From Fagopyrum homotropicum (taxonomy: Eukaryota; Streptophyta; Magnoliopsida; Caryophyllales; Polygonaceae), in assembly GCA_033239125.1 (NCBI GenBank), contig BSWB01000003.1:30085001-30149000 (forward strand): a DNA stretch of 64,000 bases, written 5' to 3'. The notes below the pieces were generated by a model. That model had not been told where the DNA came from. It searched no databases and saw only the letters and a list, made by a program, of their open reading frames with translations. Positions 31,969 through 42,711 of this stretch are shown here, piece by piece; position 1 is the stretch's first letter; every line of letters starts with the position of its first letter. The position numbers and the translations under genes are program-made.

Positions 31969-34191
31969 GGAGGATATACCACGTTGCACCTGGGTTTGGA
32001 GAGAGGTACTGCTTGAGGGTTTTGCTGAATCATATTAAGGGTCCTACATGCTACGAGGAAATTCGGACAATCAACGGTACACTATATGCCACATTTAGGG
32101 AAGCATGTTATGCTATGGGGTTGTTGGATGACGACCGGGAATACATTGACGGTATAAAAGAAGCAAGTTTTTGGGGAACTGCTGGTTATCTTCGGAATTT
32201 ATTCGTCATGTTGTATCTCACAGGTAGCATGTCGTCGCCTCATCTGGTTTGGGCCGAAGTATGGAAGTACTTATCTGATGATATTCTTGCACGACAGAGA
32301 AGGGTGTTGCGTAATAATGGTATGCTTTCTTTCATGTATATGAATTTAATTCGAGTTTTGCATTATTTTTTCAATTTGTTTAGTATATTTTGTACTAGGT
32401 AAGTAAACATGTTTAACTTGGTTTATTTGTACGTAGATTTGCAATTAGATGATGTCGTGCTGCAAAAATTACGCCTTGGTTGAGATAGAGAAACTTTACA
32501 GAGGAACGGTGGCAATTTGAAGACGAATAAGTCTATGCCTTATCGTGACGAAGCCTTGATTATGGAGCAGCATAATAGACTAATTCAAGATGAACTAAAC
32601 TATGATCGATCCCAGTTATCTTTCGACCATGACAGATTGGTTTCCAGTTTCACCGACGAGTAGAGGGGAGTGTATGATCAGATTATGTGTGTTGTGTCCG
32701 CTGATAAGGGAGGGTGTTTTTTCATTATGGATATGGTGGAACAGGAAAGACTTTTATATGGAGATCCCTTTCGGCTGGTTTGAGGAGTAAAGGTAAGATC
32801 GTTCTAACAGTTGCTTCGAGTGGTAATACATCTCTCTTGCTTCCAGGCGGTAGAACCGCTCATTCGAGGTTTGGCATCCCAATAAATGTTGACGAAAGTT
32901 CAACATGCAACATTCGTGCAGGTATAAACCTTATTATTCAATTATTAAAACTTCTTTTTTAGTATATTGTTCATATTACACTGAACAATATATTAATGTT
33001 TTAATCTTATATGTTTAGGTACGGATCTGGCTGAGTTAGTGTCAAAGACAAAGCTGATAATATGGGATGAAGCACCCATGGTTAACAAATGTTGTTTTGA
33101 AGCGCTCGATAGAAGTTTAAGGGACGTCATGCGATCTTATAATCCAGACTGCTCACTTCTCCCGTTTGGTGGTAAGGTTGTCGTTTTTTGTGGTGATTTT
33201 AGACAAATATTGCCTATTGTAAGTCATGGAAGTAGACATGATATTGTCTTTGCTGCAATCAATGCGTCATATTTGTGGGATCACTGCACGGTGCTTAGAT
33301 TAACTCAAAACATGAGGGGTTATACGTGGAGTTACTGAATTAGAAGCTCGAAAGGCTAAGGAGTTTTCAGATTGGATATTGGGCATTGGAGATGGCACGG
33401 AAGGTGAAAGTGTTAATGGAGAAGCTCAGATTACCATCCCCGAAGATCTCCTACTTGCATCTACAGGTGACCCGATTGCAACTATTGTTGACCATGTATA
33501 TCCTTTGAGTTACAATATTCAAGATCCACCGACCTACTTTCAAGAAAGAGTTATTCTCGCCCCTACCAATGAGATTGTTGAGAAGGTTAATGACTATATT
33601 CTATCACTGATACCTGGAGACGTGACAGAGTACTTGAGTTCGGATAGTATATGTCCAAGCGAAGGTTCTCTTGATGATGGTTTCTACTCGAGCGAGTTCT
33701 TGAACTGCATCAAGTGTTCTGGGTTTCCGAACCATGTCTTGAGACTGAAAGTTGGAATTCCAATTATGTTGATGAGAAACATTGATCAGTTTGCAGGGTC
33801 GTGTAACGGAACCAGACCGATATTTAGGAGACTTGGAAAACAAATCATCGAGGCAAAAATAATATATGGGAACAATATAGGTCATTAGGTCTTCATTCCG
33901 CGAACAGTTCTTACACCCACAGACTTGAAAATTCCTGTAAAATTTCGAAGGAGACAGTTCCCAGTTATGGTATGTTTTGCTATGACTATAAATAAAAGTC
34001 AAGGTCAGTCCCTTGCACAGGTTGGAATATATTTGCCTAGACCGGTCTTCAGTCACGGCCAATTATATGTCGCTATCTCAAGAGTGACGAGCAGGGATGA
34101 ATTAAGGATTATGATATGTGACCCTAAGGGCAAGGTTCAAGATACTACAACTAATGTTGTATTCGACGAAGTTTTTCACAACATAATTTAA
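31969..34191 (+). pseudogene. Helitron PIF1-type helicase, C-terminal part, decayed
   Basis: Starting abruptly after the small Helitron, frames encode GRIYHV...GERY, a region of the Helitron helicase ahead of the motor, then FTDEQRG-like sequence. The motor has a Walker A (YGGTGKT, near 32,731-32,755), a Walker B (IIWDEAP, near 33,058), a GDFRQILPI motif (near 33,195), and the C-terminal motif block with INKSQGQSL and YVAISRVTS (33,990-34,090). A plausible intron lies at about 32,923-33,018. Several frameshifts and stops (for example near 32,480, 32,660 and 33,335) break the frame. The Rep nuclease and N-terminal region are missing. This helicase would unwind DNA during rolling-circle movement; this copy cannot. 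Confidence 0.85.
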
Positions 34192-34623
34192 GGTACATTA
34201 GAATTTCTTCTTCATTTTATTTCGTTTTCAATCAATAATATCAAGCGATCATAACCCGTCCTTGAGCTTACACTTATATAAAATTTATCTTCTTCTCTTT
34301 TTCAGGATCGGACTGTCGCGCATGTGCTCGAGGTTTCACGTCAAAGGTTATCATCGTTATTTCTATTATATTAAATGTACACAATTTTAACTGTTTTTTG
34401 ACATTATTAATATTGTGATTTTTATAATACAGAGATAGTGGACACTCTTGGCTTGGTATGCCCCGAACTGGGTCAGCAACTATGTTGTTATTATTTTTCT
34501 TATATGCGTATACTATTTAACATAAACATTCGTAATCAAATCAACAAAATATAATAAGAAAAATAAATCTATAAAAAATTACTCATACAAAAAAAAAACT
34601 GTAAAAAATATATTTTCAAATAT

Positions 34624-34650
34624 CCGTGCACGGCACGGGCGCTAAACTAG
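34624..34650 (+). other. Helitron 3' terminus (hairpin and CTAG)
   Basis: Stem CCGTGC / GCACGG with loop ACG, a short spacer GGCGCTAAA, then CTAG at 34,647-34,650 followed by T. Confidence 0.8.
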
Positions 34651-35519
34651 TTATAGTACAAGGTTAGGATCCAACACGGGGAGTTAGAGCACCTTGATAC
34701 GTAAAATCAATAGTAACCACAACATGAAGAATGGAGGATGAATCATGTGACGAGCGAGGGAACCTAATCGAGACTACCATGCACATATTGAAAGATTGTT
34801 GTCGAGAGGTATGGGTTGAGGTCCTCAATAACTTGGCCTTGCACGGATTTTACACGGGTGACCTAAATGTTTGACTTGAACAACATTTCATATTCGGATA
34901 AATGGGCTACTACCTTTGTTTCTCTAAGTGCGGTGGATATAAAAATGGAGAAACATACTAAAAATTATATCCAAATAAAAATACTAAAAGAATAACAAAT
35001 TGTACTGTGTGAACTGTCGTACCTAAAATTATACTAGGGTTATAAGAAAAACTTAATATTCAAATTGAAATTTGAAGAAAAGTCCATCTTATTATGCTTT
35101 ATTTTTTATGGACCGTGGAAATTTATTTAATGTGGTCTCATTTAAAGAAATGAAACTCGTAAATACACGGCGCATTCAAAACCTGTAATCGTGATAGTTA
35201 TGTTCCAAAACCGTAAATAAAACAACATAGTTTTGAAACCCGTAACCGCAGTTTGAATAGTTTTATGCAATCATCCAAATACACAAAAATCGTGATAATA
35301 ATATGAGAAATGAATGTTTGTCAAAGAGTCCCTAAATATAAGTTAACCTGTCTAATTTGTGCGACAAAAGAATATAATAAAATCAAACTATAAGTCAAGT
35401 CTTGAGACCTCAACCTCTTTCGTTCTTAACTCCATTCCCACGAATACCCAAACAAACCTTTGTACTATACTCTATTTAATACCATCGCCTTCATCTTTCT
35501 ATCTTTATAATCGTCGACG
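34651..35519. other. Intergenic region, promoter side of the RING-H2 gene
   Basis: No gene is recognised. 35,165-35,240 holds several ACCGTAA / CCCGTAACCG words. TATTTAATA at 35,473-35,481 is a possible TATA box for the gene starting at 35,520. Confidence 0.45.
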
Positions 35520-36338
35520 ATGAGCAGCTCCGACGACCATCCTCGCCTATTTCCGATGAATACAACCGGAAACGATGGCAACCCAATGGATCATAATTCC
35601 GACGTGTTCAGTAGAAATATTATGTTGAGCGCGATAGTCGTCCTCTTCGTCGTTGTCACCTTCATGCTCTTAATCCATCTCTACGCTCGCTGTTACCTCT
35701 TCCAATACCGTCGCCGCCGCAACCACCGGCGTCGTACCCGCCTCATCTTCTACGTTGACCCCACATTTAATCTTCACCCCGCCTCCCTCGCCTCTCGTGG
35801 ACTTGACCCCACCATCCTCAAATCCCTCCCCTCCTTCACCTTCTCCGGTGAAGATCAGAATAATGCTGTGGAATGTACAGTTTGCTTGTCGGAGTTTGAG
35901 TCCGGCGAGAAAGGTCGTCGTTTACCAAATTGTAACCATAGCTTCCATGTCGATTGCATCGATATGTGGTTAAATTCTCACTCCAAATGTCCTCTCTGCC
36001 GGACTTCTGTTGATGATGTTCCTCCGGCGAAGGTGGTTGACAGTACCATATTGGAGGTCAGTAGCGAGTTTACTGATTCAACTCGTACGGAGTCGACTCA
36101 CTTAGAAATGGTTCCTACAATCGAAGTTCCAGTTCAGGAGTGCGCTCTGGAACCGAACTCACCCGCGAGTCAGGGGTTGAAATCGCCGACGAGTAGGTTG
36201 CTGTCGTTGAAGAGGATTCTGAGCCGGGAGAAGAGACCAGCAGTGGGTCCGAGTGGGTCCGAGTTGGAAGAAGTACGAGTTGAGAAGGAGGAGCGTGTTC
36301 CACACGTGACGTCGATGGCGGGATTTTTGGGGGAATGA
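35520..36338 (+). CDS. RING-H2 finger E3 ubiquitin ligase, ATL family
   Basis: A single-exon 272-aa protein. Residues 34-57 form a hydrophobic membrane segment, followed by a basic patch (64-74), the GLD motif of ATL proteins (94-96, SRGLDPTILKSLP) and a RING-H2 domain at 119-160: C119, C122, C138, H140, H143, C146, C157, C160, with the conserved Trp at 150. The C-terminal half is Ser/Glu-rich and probably disordered. ATL proteins are membrane-anchored ligases that receive ubiquitin from an E2 and act on defence, carbon/nitrogen and hormone responses; the substrate here is unknown. The intronless structure and length fit the family. The start is the first ATG after a possible TATA at 35,473. 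Confidence 0.93.
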   Translation: MSSSDDHPRLFPMNTTGNDGNPMDHNSDVFSRNIMLSAIVVLFVVVTFMLLIHLYARCYLFQYRRRRNHRRRTRLIFYVDPTFNLHPASLASRGLDPTILKSLPSFTFSGEDQNNAVECTVCLSEFESGEKGRRLPNCNHSFHVDCIDMWLNSHSKCPLCRTSVDDVPPAKVVDSTILEVSSEFTDSTRTESTHLEMVPTIEVPVQECALEPNSPASQGLKSPTSRLLSLKRILSREKRPAVGPSGSELEEVRVEKEERVPHVTSMAGFLGE

Positions 36339-36960
36339 GTTGGAGTTGAGACATTCGGCGCCGTTTGTCAGAGTTGTCTGGAAAAGCTTGGTCTCAACCG
36401 TTGGATTGGATGACCCATAGTACACGTGGCAATATTTGAGTGCACCGATGGCCTCGATCGGGCAGTCCTTGCTGACCGGATCAGCATGTTTGACTATAAG
36501 TAGATAGAAAAATGGACGGAATTTGGACATGTTTGGTACATTTTTGAATTTTGTTTTAATATATTTATCTTTGTAGTGTTTAGAAATTGAAAAATGTTTA
36601 CTGCTCAAAAAACATTTGACTGGACATCACAAACTGGAGTGGAAACAAAAAAAATTTTAATTTATTTTTTTTAAAAAGGAAAGCTGTTGGGGACAAATTA
36701 TCTTATAGAGATTGAAAATGTTTACTGCTAAAAAAATGTTTTTTCTAAAATATTCAATACACTCCGGATTGATAAATAGGTTAGTTGTAATATAGTATAA
36801 TGTAATATTGAGCTTTACAAAAAAAAAAAAAAAACGGTTGGTTTACTACTAAATTTGTCGTTGAGATGGTTGAAGCACAGTCGTGCATTTTCCAACATTA
36901 CACTTGTGAGTGCATTTGAAAACTTGATACACAACCAAAAATTAAAAAATTTATTTGAAA
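36339..36960. other. Intergenic, AT-rich
   Basis: Downstream of the RING-H2 gene; poly-A run near 36,820. No gene recognised. Confidence 0.4.
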
Positions 36961-37912
36961 AATCTCACAAAACAGAATTCCAACAAAAACCAAACTCGAT
37001 GAAAGAAGAATTGCAGTGACAAGAAATTACGAACTTTGCAACCATCATCTTAAGGATTTGTCTCACTTGTTCTTTGAGTGCTCTTTTAGTAAACAAATTA
37101 TTAATAAAATTGACAAAACAATGTTATCCGAAATGTTAAAAATTAACTTTAACAAAAAAATTCACAAAATCCTAAATGAATTAAAAATGAAATTAGGATC
37201 TAACAAGATGACATGCCTCGCTACCACTTGGTGAAGCATTTGGTTCTTCACAAATAAAATCATCTTTGAAAATGAACATATTGGTTCCTGTAACAAGTTT
37301 ACAAGCTTTATCAGAGAACAAATCCATAAATAGAAAATCAATACCATTGATGATGAGAACTATGACTTTAAACAACAACATAACGAAACAAATCATTCAA
37401 AAAGGAAAAAACATGACATCAAATGGGACAAACCAAGATTAGGTTTTTATAAACTTAATTTTGATAGTTCAAAACTTGATTCGGGAGCAACTACTATTGG
37501 TTACGTGATCCGGGACAATAATGGAAAGGTTGTGAGCCTCAATGCAAAAAAGAATCACTTTAACTCGGTTATTAAAGCGGAAGCATTTGCCCTAAAATCA
37601 GGCCTACAAGAGGCTAAAAGACTACAAATTAAAAAGATTGAATTTGAAGGTGATAACCCTTGTGTTATTAAGGCACTCCAAGGTTTGTGGAGTTGTCCTT
37701 GGGAGATCGAGATGATTATTTCCGACTCCAGATTGGATCTTCGCTCTTTTGACGAAGTCCATATCAGACATATTTTCATAGAGATAAATTGTGTTGCTGA
37801 CCGTTTAACTCATATGGGATTTTTGACCCCCAACACCTGTTTCTCTGATGATCCCGAACTTTGCGTTTTCATCCGAAATGATGTTTTAGGATGGACTACC
37901 TCTAGAAGATAG
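36961..37912 (+). pseudogene. LINE (non-LTR) retrotransposon remnant: zf-RVT and RNase H
   Basis: One frame, read through two stops, encodes a reverse-transcriptase zinc-binding region (DERRIAVTRNYELCNHH, then HLFFECSF, 36,990-37,110) followed by a plant LINE-type RNase H domain (GFYKLNFD, GYVIRDNNGK, KAEAFALKSGL, EGDNPCVIKAL, NCVADRLTHMGF; about 37,440-37,830). In-frame stops are TGA at 37,232 and TAG at 37,331. The upstream ORF1 and reverse transcriptase core are missing, as expected for a 5'-truncated LINE. A simple repeat follows the 3' end. Confidence 0.85.
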
Positions 37913-37936
37913 TCATCCTAACCGCTTTCCATTATC

Positions 37937-37937
<1 letters not shown>

Positions 37938-37976
<39 letters not shown>
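37938..37976. repeat. (TA)n(GA)n microsatellite
   Basis: About nine TA units followed by about ten GA units, just after the LINE remnant. Confidence 0.9.
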
Positions 37977-38640
37977 TTATTTGAGCTGTCAGTTGTAGCC
38001 CAAGTGTGCAACCAATGAAATATATAGCAGACGACATAATTTATAGGCAATATCCAACTAAATCGAAAAGAAAGAATTTAGTCAAATAGGCCATTTTCTA
38101 TTTTCTTTTAGTGAGTGTACCCCTAAATTTTTATGACTTTTATTTAATGGTAGATAAAGTAATTAATCCCTCTATTTAAAAAAAAAAAAAAAAAAAGGAT
38201 TTCGGCCTTTATTTTTTTTATTTTCATTTTTTTTTTTTGCCCTTTTTTATTTTCTTTTTTATTGTCTAGTATAAAATTCATACCAAAATTTTCATACTTG
38301 AATTTTTTTATACCAGAATCTCATACCAGTTTTGTATAGCAGAAATTTTTTAGTATGAATTTCATACCAGAAAATATAATTTTGGTACGAATTTCACAAT
38401 CACGCAAGTAGATTGAAACAAAATTCAGTGGATTGCCATGACAACTAAAATAAGCTATCTTCAATGTATTATCAAAGTAAACAAAATTCATCTGCAAATG
38501 ATAACTCATCAACATACCCAAAAATATCATGTTTTGTTTTAGCGGCCTCCTCCAATCATAGATTCAAGAAATAAACATTCATCAACACAAACCCAAAACT
38601 AAAGATTGGGAGAAAATAAAACTATCTACACTGGACTTAC
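37977..38640. other. Intergenic with poly-A/T runs and iterated words
   Basis: Homopolymer A and T runs at 38,180-38,240. At 38,265-38,400 the words ATACCAGAA, CATACCA and their reverse forms recur several times on both strands. No gene. Confidence 0.45.
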
Positions 38641-39170
38641 TGCCAGTTTCTGAGCTTTATCATTCTTTGACAAACCCTTTCCCACCCGCCACATCATGAC
38701 AAAAACTTGTTAACGAAAAATCAAGATGAGAATACGAGATAACTGGATTTCAAAGGCATGTACGTACATTGGCAGCTCTGGTTTTCGCCCTAGACCACCG
38801 CGAAACAGCAGTTTCATGATGTTCAATGTCAAAGAATGATATCGAATTGTGTTTGAGTTAGCAAAATCTAATAGCTTCCACCTTTCAGAAATTGTAAAAG
38901 TGCAAATTCATCTTTTTATTATTGTTCAAAGGATCAAAGGGGAAAAAGAAAAAGAAGGGAAATACATAAATCAGCATACCAACTCTGCTCACCAAGAACA
39001 ACACAATCTGCAAGCTTTATTCTAGTTCGAAAACTTTTATAAACTTTCTGCAACTTTACAACAGCATTATGCTTGGGGTTGCCCGAATCCACACTAGATG
39101 GAGAAGAAAGATATACACAGGCAAAGCGAGAGAAGCCTACCTCAACATCCGTAAGGGGAAGATCATCCAT
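38641..39170 (-). pseudogene. IQM-type calmodulin-binding protein gene fragment, broken
   Basis: On the minus strand exon 1 (39,170-38,980) starts with ATG and encodes the IQ-like segment VVKLQKVYKSFRTRIKLADC, ending at a GTATGC donor. Exon 2 (38,881-38,768) continues with WKLLDFA, then a 1-nt loss shifts to the frame of SFFDIEHHETAVSRWSRAKT, ending at GTACGT. Exon 3 (38,685-38,641) encodes VGKGLSKNDKAQKLA, ending at GTAAGT, but its acceptor is not an AG. These blocks and this order match plant IQM proteins, which are cytosolic or nuclear calmodulin binders of roughly 400-650 aa. No later exons are found at lower coordinates, so this is a truncated, frameshifted copy. Confidence 0.72.
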
Positions 39171-42100
39171 GTTACGAGCTCATCGTCTCAATTTCTTGGG
39201 AAGGCAAAGACAAGGACGAGCAAGAAAGCTCTTTGTTGAAGGCTGACAGAGTCGTTGAAATCCCGTACATTGCCGATGAGAATGCCGATGAAGATCCAGA
39301 AATTAGTGTTACGGTGAAGGATGAGAGACAATGAAAGAGGACGGTGATATTAGAGAAGTTAGGTTTCACGTGGAGAAGGTGGGCTTTCAACAGTAAAAAA
39401 AGAAAAAGGGGCCTACTTACTAAACGGATTATGCAATGGACCTAGTTACTCTACACAAAACTTAATAAAAACCTAGTTACTAAATTCACCCAATCGAAAA
39501 TAGAAATAAACTAAATTTTTTAATAAAAGAATGGGATTGATTTATGTATAATGATTTTGCAGTAAGGTCTTACGGAGTAATCTCGGTCGGTGATTCACTT
39601 GATACAATGGACTATATTTATTGCGTCATTTAATGATTTAAGTGAGATACGGACAGTGCGGTGACGATTTTGTAATTGTTATAAGGTACAAGGGCAATTT
39701 TTCCCTTTTAAAATCTGTTTTTTAAAAGGAGGACATTTTTGTAATATTTTTGACAAAACTATAATAGTTATTATCTCATTTCATAATTTTACTTCAATTC
39801 ATTAAAAAATATACACCATATGTTTTGATACTTTTTGTAGTTAGTTCACGTATTATTTTTGTTAATTTGGTAGTTATGTTTTATTCACTTTGTTACTTGT
39901 ACATGTTTGAACTAATAAAACACAATGTTTTAACTAACAATACACAATATTTAAATTAATTATACCAAAATTTTGAACTACCATCATAAAAGCTCATAAT
40001 TTAGTTCAATTCGTCCAAAAATATACTCTATCAGTTTTGATATTTTTTATAATTAGTTCACATATTATTTTGTTAATTTTGTAGTAATGTTTGTACGCAC
40101 TTTGTTACTTGTACATGTTTGAACTAATAAAACACAATATTTAAACTAATAGTACACAATATTCAAATTAATGATACCCAAATTTTGAAGTAATATTATA
40201 GAAGTTCATAATTTTAGTTCAATTCGTCAAAGGATGCACTATCAGTTCTTGTATTTTTTTCTAATTAGTTCACGTATTATTTTGTTAATTTTGCAGTTAT
40301 GTTTTTATGCACTTTGTTACTTGTAAATGTTTGAACTAATAAAACATAATGTTTGAACTAATATAAAAATATAAAAATATTATTTATATATATGCGGGAC
40401 GGGACGAGACAAGATTAACCGGAATATGAAGTTTCCGCCCTGCGTCCCATCCCGCAAATTTTTTATTGGACGGTACAGGATACACATTTTTTCTCAAATT
40501 CCACCAGGATCGGGATGGTACGGGACAATACGAGATTAACTCCATCCATGTTTTAAACTACGGGTTTATATGAATAATCTAGTTTAAAATGACGGCTTCC
40601 ATTTTTTTAAATTACGAAACTCGCAATTTGAAACTGTGAGTTTTTTGTAAGTTTAAATTGTGTAGAAACTCGCAATTTTAAACTAAGAGTTTCGTAATTC
40701 TTTTAAAAAAATTTGAATTCCTCTTCTTTACTACCTCATATGCCTCTTTCACCCCTCTTTTGCATAAATTATTGAAAAAATTGGTGAAATGAGGCATCTT
40801 TTGTAATTTGTAGACTAGCTAGACACCTAATAAAGGTAAATTGAGTGGATATGACCGAAAATAAAGAAAAAAATTGGTAACTGCCCAATTAATGGTAACC
40901 GCTTGAAAAAAATGAAACCGTATTGTGAAGATTTTGCAAATATATTACTACCCAATTAACTAAAAATTGTGTCAATGGTAGGAATCAAACTCTGGATGAG
41001 TTGATCCTCTCCCACCCTTAGGCCATCTAGACTAATTAAATTTTGTGCATTCTTTTGATGATACACAATATTAATACACAACTTTAATTACACAATATTA
41101 ATACATAATTTCAATTTCACAAAATGACAAACTTGTGTACATGACATAAACAAACGAAACTTGTGTAATTAAAAAAATGATCAAATGTGTTAACTACAGC
41201 ATTACAAATAAAATTGTGCAACCAAACTTTGTGTAAATGACAGACTTGTGTACATAACATAATTCGTATGAACTTTCTTTATGTATTACTTCCTTATTTA
41301 ACAGTTTGAATTTATTATTTTTGTAAAAAAATGATGAGAATATTACAGCCCAAGGTATCCGGAGTAATTATAGATTACTTGCTTATTTAACAATTTAGGT
41401 AAGATCTTTAATTAAAACTGTTTATCACATTAGTCAAGAATAATAGCTATTTACGAAAATAGAAGGAACTTAGGCCGGAGCATACTCGTAGTTTTAAACT
41501 ACGGATTTTATGAATAACTCATATTTTGAAACTACGGTATTCCTTTTTTAAGCATGAAGAACTCATTGTTTCAACTGCGAGTTCTTTAAAATTTTTATTG
41601 TCAAAGATGTCATTGATTTTTGTATAGTAGAAGTTCCAATTAAAAACACACGTAAAATATTTTTCAAAGAAGTCAGTTTCAAACTGTGAATTTCTGTAGA
41701 AGTTCAAAATTTTCAAAAAAAAACTTGTAGTCTCAAACCGCGAGTTTTAGTACTTAAAAAATAAGCATGGAAGCTGTAGTTTAAAGCTACGGGTTCGCTT
41801 CGAGGCTAAGTTTTTTTTTTTTTAATTTTTGGAATTAGTTTTTATTCGTACCTAATATTAGAAATAGCTTCTCTTTTCTGATTATTTTGGAAAAAAATCC
41901 ATACATTTTGTAGTTATATTTTTCTAACTATTATGATTAACAAATATTTTCTATTTGGTTTATTATAAAAGTAATATATTGTAATTTTTGATAATTTAAA
42001 ATTTATGTTTGAAAGAAATTATTATATTAGGAAAGGAACATAAATTTTTTTTATTAAAATTAAAATGTAGTTAGAAGTTAAAAATATCAATTAGTTAGAT

Positions 42101-42711
42101 ATTATATTTTTAGATTAAAAATAGTTTATTTCAACTTCACTTATATGATACAAATATCTAAATTTTAGTTAATTAAAAAAATAAAGTTAGTAATTAAAAG
42201 ATATCTAATAAATAATAAAAGTTAAATTATAAATAAATGTTTTTAACACGTGTAATTTACTTTAATACAATATATAGATATAGATAAGCATATTGTATTT
42301 GCATTTGTAATCAAGCAAAAAGGAATACAAAACTCTATTTCATAAACGATTCTTTGGGATGTTGAAGTCATATAACCAACGGTTTGAGCGTGTGTACTGA
42401 ATCTTACAAATGAAATGCAATTTGAAAAATGTTAAAATTTACAGTATTAATTTTAAAGCATTTGCACAGCAAAGTTATAAATAAAAAAAACAAGAAAATC
42501 TTATTTTAAAAAATCTTTAATTATGTTTCAGCAGCGTACAATATTAGAGAGCAATACACCGATAATCTATCAACATGGCTGCTCCATCGTACAACAACCC
42601 CTCAAAAAAAGTGAAAATAAAAAAACCCTATTATTAAATTGTTCTTAATATATATATTTGGACATTATAAATATGTGTGTTCGGCATCCTTTGTCTCGAC
42701 TCCGGCCATCT
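39171..42711. other. Long AT-rich intergenic region
   Basis: No gene seen. It contains a tandem repeat at 39,790-40,370, a GC-richer patch of GGGACGGGACGAG-type words at 40,385-40,540, and two patches of AAACTACGGGTTT / CTCGCAATTTGAAACTG words (40,555-40,715 and 41,490-41,800). Confidence 0.5.
39790..40370. repeat. Tandem repeat, about 210 bp unit, nearly 3 copies
   Basis: The segment TTCAATTC(A/G)T...AATTAGTTCACGTATTATTTT...GTTACTTGTACATGTTTGAACTAATAAAACA recurs starting near 39,793, 40,002 and 40,218, with point changes and short indels. Confidence 0.75.

Larger units (their letters stand above)
26368..34650 (+). mobile_element. Composite Helitron-like element with decayed helicase
   Basis: The left end is A|TCTATTATAC and the right end is CTAG|T, with a 6-bp stem hairpin CCGTGC-ACG-GCACGG at 34,624-34,638, 12 bases before CTAG. 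These are the classical Helitron signals (TC start, hairpin, CTRR end, insertion between A and T). A PIF1-type helicase fragment lies near the 3' end in the expected orientation, while the Rep domain and the N-terminal half are absent. The 5' two-thirds consist of tandem Helitron-type 5' ends. Whether this is one element or several nested ones is not settled by the sequence. Confidence 0.75.
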
